A stretch of 43,743 nucleotides of DNA from Acidobacteriota bacterium. Its GTDB lineage: Bacteria; Acidobacteriota; Terriglobia; Bryobacterales; Bryobacteraceae. A model generated the notes under the pieces. It was not told the origin of the DNA. It was given only the letters and a program-made list of their open reading frames with translations, and searched no databases. The translations under genes and the position numbers were made by a program. The stretch spans positions 1-43,743 of the forward strand of contig JACOTZ010000224.1 in assembly GCA_016178155.1 (NCBI GenBank). The letters are read 5' to 3'. This document shows, in pieces, positions 33,444 to 40,626 of this stretch; within the stretch, counting starts at the first letter, position 1, and each line of letters starts with the position of its first letter.

Positions 33444-34415
33444 GTGAAGGCGCAACCTATCGATGTCAGATTTTCGCTAGGGCGAATTCTCTGCTGTACC
33501 ATTTTCAAGCCGGGCGGCAAAAAGCTTTTATCGAAGGGACATCTGCTCAGTGAGGAGGATGTCCGGCTGCTCGAAACCGAAGGTATGAATCAGGTCTGGG
33601 TGACGCAACTGGAGGATGGCGAAGTTGGCGAAGACAATGCCGTCCTGCAGGTAGCTTCCGACATGGGCTGCGGCGCGCTCGAGACCAAGCTCAGCGCGGG
33701 CGGTAGGGCCAACCTGTTCGCCACGGAAGACTGCTGCCTGCTGATCGACGAGGACCTGCTGCGGCAGATCAACTGCACGGCCCAGGTGGTCATCGCCACC
33801 GGATTGAACTACAGCTACGCCAAGGCCGGGCAGCGAATCGCCACGGTCAAGAGCGCTCCGTTCGCGGTGGCGCAGTCGCAGCTCGAGGCCGTGAGTTCCA
33901 TCATCCGGGAGCGCGGTCCGCTGCTGCAGGCGCGTCCGGTGCGCAAGCCGGCTGTCGCGGTGCTCTACTCGGATGCCGTCAGCGGCGACCGGGCCAAACA
34001 GCTCTTCGAGAACATCATGCGCCAGCGGCTGGAGAACTTCAGCACCGCCGCCGCATTCTCGCTGAGCTGCGTGGAGGAGCCCCAGCAGATGAAGCGCACC
34101 CTGCAACACCTCTTTAAAATGAAGCCGACCCTCGTCCTGGTTGCGACCACGACCGCCCCCTCCGGGCCCGAGGACGTGATCGGCCGAGCCCTCGACGAGC
34201 TGGGCTGTCATCTGGAGCGTTTCTTGGTGCCGGTCGAGCCGGGCAACCTGCTCATGATGCACTACAAGGACGAGGTTCCGGTGGTCACCGCTCCGGGATG
34301 CTACCGCTCAGCCAAGCCGAACGTCCTCGATCTGATCCTGCCGCCCTTGCTGGCTCGCTATCGGATCTCCGGTTGGGAATTGGCTTCGCTCGGTCACGGC
34401 GGTCTTCTCGGCTAG
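33444..34415 (+). CDS. Molybdopterin-binding (MoeA/CinA-like domain) protein
   Basis: A 323-residue protein from GTG 33444 with GGGAGGA 3 nt upstream. The N-terminal half (SLGRILCCTIFKPGGKKLLS, KGHLLSEEDVRLLETEGM, VWVTQLEDGEVGEDNAVLQVA, GRANLFATEDCCLLIDEDLL) matches proteins in which a molybdopterin-binding region is fused to a MocA-like nucleotidyltransferase. From about residue 165 a MoCF-like domain follows (KPAVAVLYSDAVSGDRAKQLF, LVLVATTTAPSGPEDVIGRAL, VPVVTAPGCYRSAKPNVLDLILPPLLA). The nucleotidyltransferase is absent. It probably handles the molybdenum cofactor, or a derivative, for an oxidoreductase. It is not next to the window's molybdoenzyme at 11451-12158. Confidence 0.85.
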   Translation: MKAQPIDVRFSLGRILCCTIFKPGGKKLLSKGHLLSEEDVRLLETEGMNQVWVTQLEDGEVGEDNAVLQVASDMGCGALETKLSAGGRANLFATEDCCLLIDEDLLRQINCTAQVVIATGLNYSYAKAGQRIATVKSAPFAVAQSQLEAVSSIIRERGPLLQARPVRKPAVAVLYSDAVSGDRAKQLFENIMRQRLENFSTAAAFSLSCVEEPQQMKRTLQHLFKMKPTLVLVATTTAPSGPEDVIGRALDELGCHLERFLVPVEPGNLLMMHYKDEVPVVTAPGCYRSAKPNVLDLILPPLLARYRISGWELASLGHGGLLG

Positions 34416-34454
34416 CCTGTTCTCACGCGTACCCTTCCGCGGTTCGGGAACAGG
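34416..34454 (+). terminator. Hairpin after the molybdopterin-binding gene
   Basis: CCTGTTC (34416-34422) and GAACAGG (34448-34454) can pair, with an inner CGCG/CGCG stem. There is no T-run, so this is only a weak terminator or processing candidate. The remaining 200 bp up to 34660 hold no gene. Confidence 0.3.
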
Positions 34455-34659
34455 ATCATCCGCTGCGCGCCGCAAGCGGTATGCGGGACCCCACACTGCG
34501 TGACCGCGAGGTTCGCTCGACCGCGCCTTGAATCTGCGATCTCGCGCGCTGCACTGGCGGCGGTGTGCCGCGGCGGGTCCGGCTGATCGGCGGAGTGCAC
34601 GCAGGCCCGCCACACGATCCGCTTCTCACGCTCGCGTTCTGCATTATTCTGAAAAGGCG

Positions 34660-35901
34660 ATGAAGATCACGCAGGTCGGCGCATTCCTGCTTTCCTGTCC
34701 ATTCGACCAGCCCATTCGGATGTCCTACTATGGCGGCGAGCGCACCATTACTAAGCGCGATGCGATGCTCATTCGGGTGGAAACGGACCGGGGGATTACC
34801 GGCTATGCGCCCGGGCAGGCGAGCGAGCGCGCCCGGGAGATCATCTCGCGCGTGGTCGCGCCTTTTCTTACGGGCCTGACGCTGGCCGATCCCGACGCGC
34901 TGCGTGTGAAATTCCTGAATGGTCCCGGAGGAGAGGACGAGCAGCTTGCGCGCGTCTACTGCTCGGTTGAAATCGCCCTCTACGACGCGCTCGGGCAGGC
35001 GCTGGGCGTGCCGGTGAGCGAGTTGATCGGCGGGCGCGTGCGCGACCGCATCCGGCTTTACGGCAGCGCCGGCATGTACCAGGCGCCCGAGCAGTACGCC
35101 GACGAGGCCGCCGCCATCGCCGAACTCGGCTTCCGCGCCTACAAAATGCGGCCGGCGCTCGGCCCGGACGGCGACGTCGAGTCGGTGCGGCGCATGCGCG
35201 CCGCGGTCGGCCCGGCCGTGGATCTGATGGTCGACGCGCACACCTGGTGGCGCATGGGCGATCGCAGCTACGACCAGGACACGGTCCACGAAGTGGCGCG
35301 CGAATTCAGCAAATACGAGATTGCGTGGCTCGAGGAGCCGCTGCCGCCGGACGACCATCAGGCCTACCGCCGCCTCAGGGAAGCGGCTTACGTTCCACTC
35401 GCCAGCGGCGAGCACGAGCCCGACGAGATTCGCTATCTGGATCTCATCTCGAACGAGAGTGTCGATTACGTGCAGATGGACGTGGTTTGCCAGGGCGGCT
35501 ACACGACGGCACGCCGTCTGCTCGGCGAGATCGCCAGGGGAGGCATGCGCTTCGCCTTCCATAGCTGGGGCACGGCGCTCGAGGTGACAGCGGCCGCGCA
35601 GCTCGGCATCTGCTGGCCCGAAACTGTCGTAGAGTGGTTGGAGTATCCGTGTTACTCAGGGCCCGGCCGCGCGGGCATGTACCAGTTCCCGCTCGCCGAC
35701 GAGATCGTTCGCGACCCGCTGCACATCGAGCGTGGCGAACTGCTGGTTCCGAAGGAAGCCGGTCTGGGAGTGCGTGTGGATGAATCCGTGGTGGATCGGT
35801 ATCCGTGGATCCCCGGGCCATGGTCGACCTTCACCCTGCATTCGCCGCCCGAGACCTGGTCGGTCATGGGCGATCACAGCGTCCGCTGGATGGAGCAGTA
35901 G
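34660..35901 (+). CDS. Mandelate racemase/muconate lactonizing enzyme family protein (enolase superfamily)
   Basis: A 413-residue protein starting at ATG 34660 (family-like MKITQVGAFLLSCPF). The capping domain is residues 1-125, then a TIM barrel with the KxR motif K162-M-R164, metal ligands D192 (VDAH), E225/E226 (WLEEPLPP) and E251 (SGEH), and a probable catalytic H301 in FAFHSWG. The superfamily abstracts the alpha proton of carboxylates, as racemases, dehydratases of sugar acids or cycloisomerases. The W-rich pattern in TWWRMG suggests a sugar-acid dehydratase-like member, but the substrate cannot be read. It sits upstream of an ACP/ketosynthase pair and an ACS-family transporter. A longer in-frame start at 34528 gives unlikely Arg/Ala sequence. 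Confidence 0.88.
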   Translation: MKITQVGAFLLSCPFDQPIRMSYYGGERTITKRDAMLIRVETDRGITGYAPGQASERAREIISRVVAPFLTGLTLADPDALRVKFLNGPGGEDEQLARVYCSVEIALYDALGQALGVPVSELIGGRVRDRIRLYGSAGMYQAPEQYADEAAAIAELGFRAYKMRPALGPDGDVESVRRMRAAVGPAVDLMVDAHTWWRMGDRSYDQDTVHEVAREFSKYEIAWLEEPLPPDDHQAYRRLREAAYVPLASGEHEPDEIRYLDLISNESVDYVQMDVVCQGGYTTARRLLGEIARGGMRFAFHSWGTALEVTAAAQLGICWPETVVEWLEYPCYSGPGRAGMYQFPLADEIVRDPLHIERGELLVPKEAGLGVRVDESVVDRYPWIPGPWSTFTLHSPPETWSVMGDHSVRWMEQ

Positions 35902-35955
35902 CAGACAAGGGGAGCCGCCCGCGACGCGTTACATTGTTGAATGGACCTTTGCTCT

Positions 35956-36234
35956 ATGTCCAACGAGATTCTCGACCGCGTCATTTCCGTGATCGCCCAG
36001 ACGCAGCGGATTCCGCGCGAGCGCATTCAGGCTGACAGCACCTTCCAGGAGCTGAATATCGATTCGCTCGACGGCATCAACATCCTGTTCGCGCTCGAAA
36101 ACGAATTCAATATCAATATCCCCGACGACGCGGCGCAGAAAATAAGTACGGTGCGCGATATGGCCGAGGGCGTCGCGCGGCTGCTCACGGCAGGCACCGA
36201 AGCGACCGCGGCGACCACTCCGAATGCACCCTGA
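35956..36234 (+). CDS. Acyl carrier protein
   Basis: About 92 residues from ATG 35956 (MSNEILDRVISVIAQTQRIP); an in-frame ATG at 35941 would add five residues. The four-helix ACP core contains the phosphopantetheine site NIDSLDGINI with S37, plus FALENEFNINIPDDAAQKIST. A Thr/Ala-rich tail (GTEATAATTPNAP) extends past the fold. It overlaps the ketosynthase gene by 11 bp, so it is a dedicated ACP and not the housekeeping AcpP of a fab operon. The pair resembles NodF/NodE-type systems making special acyl chains. Confidence 0.92.
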   Translation: MSNEILDRVISVIAQTQRIPRERIQADSTFQELNIDSLDGINILFALENEFNINIPDDAAQKISTVRDMAEGVARLLTAGTEATAATTPNAP

Positions 36235-37432
36235 GCGGCGCGTTGTCATCACCGGGGCCGGTGTCATCTCCGCGCTCGGGGGCGATGTCCGGTCCTTTTG
36301 GGAATCGCTCGCCGCGGGCCGTCCCGGCATCTGTCCCATCCGCGGGATTGAAGCCAATGGCCTGCGTTTCAGGAACGGCGCCGAGATCCGCGATTACGAT
36401 CCGCTGCTGCACTTCGAAGAGAAGCAGCTCAACTTTCTCGACCGCTTCGCGCAGCTCGCCGTGGTCGCGGCACGCGAAGCGGTGCGCGACGCCGGCGTCT
36501 CGTTCGCCGGCCGGAACTGCGCGGTCGTGACCGGTTCCTGCGTCGGCGGCCAGAACACCATGGACGACGGGTTCGTCGATCTTTACCGCAAGGGCCTGCC
36601 GCGCGTGAACCCTCTCATGATTCCGAAGGTGATGGGCAATGCCGGCGCCAGCCAGATCTGCCTCGAATTCGGGATCACCGGCCCGACCTACACGATATCG
36701 ACGGCCTGCTCTTCGTCGAACCACGCGATCGGCCAGGCATTCTGGATGGTGCGCAGCGGCCTGGTCGACATGGCGCTCACGGGCGGCAGCGAGGCCGTCT
36801 TCAGCTACGGCTTTCTGAAGGCGTGGGAGGCGATGCGCGTGGTTTCGCCGGATACCTGCCGCCCCTTCTCGAAGGACCGCCGTGGCCTGATCCTTGGCGA
36901 GGGCGGCGCCATGCTGGTGCTGGAGACGCTCGATGCCGCCCGGGCCCGCGGGGCGCGGATCTATGCGGAGATCGTGGGTTTCGGCATGTCATCGGATGCG
37001 CACCACATTACTCAGCCCTCGCCCGCTGGCGCAGCCAAAGCCATGGCGGCGGCACTCTCGGACAGGGGTATCGCCCCAGAAGCTGTCGGCTACATCAACG
37101 CGCACGGCACGGGCACGCTGACCAACGACGTAACCGAGACGGCGGCGATCCGTTCTGTGTTCGGCGCGCACGCGGACCGGCTGGTGGTCAGCTCGACCAA
37201 GTCGATGCACGGACACGCCCTGGGTGCGGCCGGCGCGATCGAGGCGGTTGCCACCGCGCTCGCGCTCCGGCACGGGATGCTTCCGCCCACGGCGAACTTC
37301 ACTGAACCCGATCCCGAATGCGATCTCGACGTTGCGCCCAATGTGGCGCGCGCGCGCCGCGTCGAATGCGCGCTCTCCAACTCCTTCGCTTTCGGCGGCC
37401 TGAACGCGGTGCTCGCTTTCCGCGCTCTATAG
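36224..37432 (+). CDS. Beta-ketoacyl-ACP synthase (KAS II/NodE-like)
   Basis: A 402-residue condensing enzyme. The thiolase fold starts RRVVITGAGVISALGGDVRS. The catalytic triad is C162 (TISTACSSSNHAIG), H294 (NAHGTGTLTND) and H331 (KSMHGHALGAAGAIEA, with K326). The C-terminal SNSFAFGGLNAVLAF is a FabF signature. It elongates an acyl-ACP with malonyl-ACP; the substrate chain is unknown. It is translated with the ACP (overlapping stop/start), with no other fatty-acid genes nearby, so it probably makes or elongates a specialised acyl group for a lipid or polyketide-like product. Confidence 0.93.
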   Translation: MHPERRVVITGAGVISALGGDVRSFWESLAAGRPGICPIRGIEANGLRFRNGAEIRDYDPLLHFEEKQLNFLDRFAQLAVVAAREAVRDAGVSFAGRNCAVVTGSCVGGQNTMDDGFVDLYRKGLPRVNPLMIPKVMGNAGASQICLEFGITGPTYTISTACSSSNHAIGQAFWMVRSGLVDMALTGGSEAVFSYGFLKAWEAMRVVSPDTCRPFSKDRRGLILGEGGAMLVLETLDAARARGARIYAEIVGFGMSSDAHHITQPSPAGAAKAMAAALSDRGIAPEAVGYINAHGTGTLTNDVTETAAIRSVFGAHADRLVVSSTKSMHGHALGAAGAIEAVATALALRHGMLPPTANFTEPDPECDLDVAPNVARARRVECALSNSFAFGGLNAVLAFRAL

Positions 37433-37446
37433 CGATCTGACATGAG

Positions 37447-37478
37447 CCGTCCTGCTGGTTCCTCCAGCGTCAGGACGG
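37447..37478 (+). terminator. Strong hairpin after the ketosynthase gene
   Basis: CCGTCCTG (37447-37454) pairs with CAGGACGG (37471-37478), with an inner CTGG/CCAG stem. It lies 14 nt after the stop. No T-run follows, so it may act with Rho or stabilise the mRNA 3' end. Confidence 0.45.
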
Positions 37479-37558
37479 GCCGGTGCGGCCCACGAACGCA
37501 GCAGGACCAGGATGAAGAGTGGCAGATAGCCAGATAGAAGCGGGCGGACGAGCGGAAG

Positions 37559-37660
37559 CTACACGGTCAGGCCGGTGAAGGCCGACAGCACGCCCGCGGC
37601 GAAGCCAATGATGGCAGCAAGTATCAACAGGACTCGTTGCTTTCTCTCGGTTTCGGCCAT
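37559..37660 (-). CDS. Possible 33-residue single-span membrane peptide
   Basis: MAETERKQRVLLILAAIIGF, then AAGVLSAFTGLTV: a charged N-terminus, one hydrophobic helix and a short tail. The ATG at 37660 has GGAG about 10 nt upstream. The size and lack of homologues known to me make this tentative; a longer frame to 37771 has an implausible N-terminus. Confidence 0.35.
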   Translation of the reverse strand: MAETERKQRVLLILAAIIGFAAGVLSAFTGLTV

Positions 37661-38082
37661 GGATTCGCTCCAAAGGATTCGCTGCCGATTCTTCGATTCG
37701 CGGTAGCGCGGGTCAGGCCGCCGGCCATACACCGGCCGCCGCCAGCCTGCATTTTCTGTCGCGCCGGTCACGCGGGGCGGATCGGCGGTCTGACAGATAC
37801 AAAAAGTAGCCGCACCCAGGCAGGTTTAAAGCGACGAACGCTTTCAACTCCTGCCGGAAGCAATTGCGGGCTGCCCGGCGGATTTGCCGCTCTCCACCTA
37901 CTAGGACGAACGCATCGACAAACCGTCTCGTTCCCTGCCGCTGATATGATGGCGGCATCGCCCGCGCCACCATCTCTCCAGAAACTCGCCATCCGTCCGT
38001 TGCACGGCGACTGCGGCGCGAGTTTGCGGCTCGAATCGCCGCGGCCTCCCCGGGGGTTAGCCGCTGGCTTCCTACAATTTCG

Positions 38083-39246
38083 ATGTTGCTGGTGTCCCTG
38101 ATCAGCTACATCGACCGCAACACGCTCGCGCTGCTTGCCCCCACGATTCTCGGTGAGACGGGCCTGAACTCCGAACAATACGGCTTCGTCATTTCGGCCT
38201 TTTCGGTCGCGTATATGATCGGGAACCCGGCGTGGGGCGTGCTGCTCGACCGCTACGGGGTGCGTCCGGGGATGAGCGTCGCGGTGACGCTGTGGACGGC
38301 TGCTTCCGCCGCACACGCCTTTGCCACAGGCTTCTGGAGCTTCGCGGCCGCGCGCGCCTGTCTCGGCTTCGGCGAGGGCGCGACCTTCCCCGGCGGCCTG
38401 CGCACCGCGGCGCAGACGCTGCCCGCGCACGCACGCTCGCGCGGGATCGCCGTCGCCTATAGCGGCGGATCTCTGGGCGCCGTGGCTACGCCGATCATCG
38501 TGACCCCGATCGCGGCGGCCGTCGGCTGGCGGGGCGCGTTCTGGTTCACCGGCTTCGTCGGTTGCGCCTGGTTGGCGCTCTGGTACTTCGCCAGCCGTCA
38601 CGTGAGCGCGCCGGCACGCTTGCCCCCCGAGTCCAGCGCGCCCCAGGTCCGGCTGAGCGACCCGCGCGCCTGGGCGTTCATGTCGGCCTACGCGCTGGGC
38701 GCCCTGCCGCTCGGGTTCGTTCTCTATGGCGCGGCAATCTATCTTGCCCAGGCGCGGGGACTCGATCAGGTGCGGATCGGCGCCTTACTCTGGATCCCGC
38801 CCCTCGGATGGGAGGTGGGCTACTTCTTCTGGGGCTGGATTGCCGATCGCTTTGTCAAAGGCCGGCGCTCCTACGATCTGCTGCTCGGCGCCGCCATGCT
38901 TCTCAGCCTGCCTCTTGCCGTGGTGCCGCAATTGGCCGGGATCACCGCAACCATGTTGGAGCTGTTCTTTGGTATGTTCATCGCCGCCGGATTCGTGATT
39001 CTGCCGATCGCCTACGCCACGCGCGTGTTCTCCACCGCCAGCGCGGGCCTGATCGCCGGTCTGGGCGCCGGCTCCTGGTCGGCCGTCGTCGCCATCGTCA
39101 TGCCGATCTTCGGGCGGCTCTTCGATCAGAAGGATTGGCAGACGGCGTTCTTGACCGCGGCTTCGTTTCCGGTAGCAGGCTATCTGGGTTGGTGGCTGCT
39201 CGACCGGCTGGGGCACCGCGCCGCGCGGCCCGCGGAAAGGCTATAA
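38083..39246 (+). CDS. MFS transporter, ACS/hexuronate-like family
   Basis: At least 387 residues with about 12 membrane helices. Family marks: SYIDRNTLALLAPTIL in helix 1, NPAWGVLLDRYGVRPGMSV between helices 2 and 3, ARACLGFGEGATFPGG in helix 4 and RSRGIAVAYSGGSLGAV. This subfamily imports organic anions such as hexuronates, tartrate or sialic acid with protons; the substrate here is unknown, though the enolase-superfamily enzyme upstream makes a sugar acid plausible. The annotated ATG leaves helix 1 short. The upstream in-frame residues (VSRWLPTIS just before M) look native but offer no ATG, GTG or TTG, so the true start is unclear. The stop overlaps the TATAAT of the next gene. Confidence 0.88.
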   Translation: MLLVSLISYIDRNTLALLAPTILGETGLNSEQYGFVISAFSVAYMIGNPAWGVLLDRYGVRPGMSVAVTLWTAASAAHAFATGFWSFAAARACLGFGEGATFPGGLRTAAQTLPAHARSRGIAVAYSGGSLGAVATPIIVTPIAAAVGWRGAFWFTGFVGCAWLALWYFASRHVSAPARLPPESSAPQVRLSDPRAWAFMSAYALGALPLGFVLYGAAIYLAQARGLDQVRIGALLWIPPLGWEVGYFFWGWIADRFVKGRRSYDLLLGAAMLLSLPLAVVPQLAGITATMLELFFGMFIAAGFVILPIAYATRVFSTASAGLIAGLGAGSWSAVVAIVMPIFGRLFDQKDWQTAFLTAASFPVAGYLGWWLLDRLGHRAARPAERL

Positions 39247-39247
39247 T
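39242..39247 (+). promoter_or_regulatory. Probable -10 box (TATAAT) before the cytochrome/WD40 operon
   Basis: CTATAAT ends 29 nt before the ATG at 39277 and overlaps the stop codon of the transporter gene. No good -35 box was seen. Confidence 0.4.
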
Positions 39248-39276
39248 TCGGAACAGCCTCCGTCGCGAGGCGCACA

Positions 39277-40626
39277 ATGTACAAGAGGCTGTTCAGTCTG
39301 TCCCTTCTCCCGCTCTTCGCCCTCAGCGCGGACGAGCCAGTCAGTTTCCACGGCCAGATCCTTCCTATCCTGATGAAGCAGTGCTCGGGCTGCCACCAGC
39401 CGGCGAGCCGGCAGGCCGGGCTGCTGGTCACTTCTTACGACGAGTTGGCCAAGGGCGGCCGCAAGGGTGCGCCCTTCACCGCCGGCAAGCCCGATGAGAG
39501 CCTGCTGCTCGGGTACATCACCGGGAAGCTGCAGCCGCGCATGCCCTTCGGCGGCAAGCCTCTGGCCGACGAGCAGATTACGCTGTTTCGCCGCTGGATC
39601 GAGCAGGGCGCGAAGAACGATTCACCCGCGAACCTCCCACCGGTGCTTCGCCGCGGTCCGTCGGTGTATCACGCGGCGCCGCTGATAACTGCGCTGGCCT
39701 TCTCGCCCGACGGCCGTACGCTCGCGGTGTCCGGCTATCAGGAGATCCTGCTGCACGATGTGGAAAGCGGCTTGATCGCACGCCTGCCTGGCGCCTCGCC
39801 CAGGTTGCACAGCCTGGTCTTCTCGTCCGACGGCAACACGTTGATCGCAGTCGGTGGCGAGCCGGCGCGTTTCGGCGAGCTGCAGATCTGGGATGTGCCC
39901 GCGCGCAAGCTGCGGCATTCGGTCATGGTCTCGAACGACACGCTCGCCGGAGCGGCCCTCTCACCCGACGGTTCCAAAGTGGTGTTCTGCGCCGTGGCGG
40001 ACAAGTCGATCCGGATGTTCGACGTCGCCGGCGGCAAAGAGCTGCGCAAAATGGACCATCACGAAGACTGGGTGTTCGCGGCCGTTTTCGGCATTGACGG
40101 CCGGAGAATCGTTTCCGTGGGGCGCGACCGTGCCGCCAAGCTGATCGACGCGAACACGGGCACGTTCATTGAGAACGTCAATCTGCTGAAGGAGCCGCTT
40201 GCCGCCATCGCCCGGCACCCGAAGAAGGACTGGGTCGTGATCGGCGGGCAGGAGCGCGTGCCCTACCTGTATCGCATGGACCGGCCGCGCGCCATGCGCA
40301 TCGCCGACGACTCCACCCTGATACGCAAGTTTGAGCCGCAGGACGGACCGGTCTCGGCGCTGGCGGTGAGCGCCGACGGGCTGCACCTGGCGGTGGGCAG
40401 CGAGGCCGGCGATGTGCGCATCTACAACCTCGAATCGGCTGAGCGCGTCGCGAGCTGCTCGGGACACAATGGCGGCATCTACACCCTGGCGTTTCACCCC
40501 GACGGCACGCGGCTCGCCGCCGCCGGCTTCGACGGCACGGTGAGGATATACGATATCGCCGGCAAGATGCTGAAGGCGTTCGTTCCGGTGCCCGTGGAAA
40601 AGCAGGAGGTGGCGGATGCGCGCTAG
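39277..40626 (+). CDS. Exported cytochrome c-domain/WD40 protein
   Basis: A 449-residue protein. The signal peptide is residues 1-18 (MYKRLFSLSLLPLFALSA). A planctomycete-type cytochrome c domain (PSCyt1-like) carries C-S-G-C-H in ILMKQCSGCHQPASRQAG and the distal region PRMPFGGKPLADEQITLFRRWIEQGA. About 125-440 is a WD40 propeller (TALAFSPDGRTLAVSG, AALSPDGSKVVFCAVADKSI, YTLAFHPDGTRLAAAGFDGT). It probably sits in the periplasm as part of an extracytoplasmic electron-transfer or polymer-degrading complex typical of the following pre-peptidase and DUF1549-type genes. Its TAG stop falls at the first base of the 87-bp repeat. Confidence 0.92.
   Translation: MYKRLFSLSLLPLFALSADEPVSFHGQILPILMKQCSGCHQPASRQAGLLVTSYDELAKGGRKGAPFTAGKPDESLLLGYITGKLQPRMPFGGKPLADEQITLFRRWIEQGAKNDSPANLPPVLRRGPSVYHAAPLITALAFSPDGRTLAVSGYQEILLHDVESGLIARLPGASPRLHSLVFSSDGNTLIAVGGEPARFGELQIWDVPARKLRHSVMVSNDTLAGAALSPDGSKVVFCAVADKSIRMFDVAGGKELRKMDHHEDWVFAAVFGIDGRRIVSVGRDRAAKLIDANTGTFIENVNLLKEPLAAIARHPKKDWVVIGGQERVPYLYRMDRPRAMRIADDSTLIRKFEPQDGPVSALAVSADGLHLAVGSEAGDVRIYNLESAERVASCSGHNGGIYTLAFHPDGTRLAAAGFDGTVRIYDIAGKMLKAFVPVPVEKQEVADAR
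40604..40610 (+). promoter_or_regulatory. Shine-Dalgarno AGGAGGT for ATG 40616
   Basis: A perfect Shine-Dalgarno 5 nt before ATG 40616, still inside the upstream gene. It supports initiation at 40616 despite the repeat immediately downstream. Confidence 0.6.

Larger units (their letters stand above)
37433..38082. other. Spacer between the ketosynthase and transporter genes
   Basis: About 650 bp. It contains the hairpin at 37447-37478, a candidate 33-residue membrane peptide gene at 37559-37660 (minus) and, near its right end, TATGAT (37945-37950) and CTACAAT (38072-38078), which could be -10 boxes for the transporter. An open in-frame extension of the transporter frame reaches back to 37945 without a normal start codon. 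The rest looks non-coding. Confidence 0.5.
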
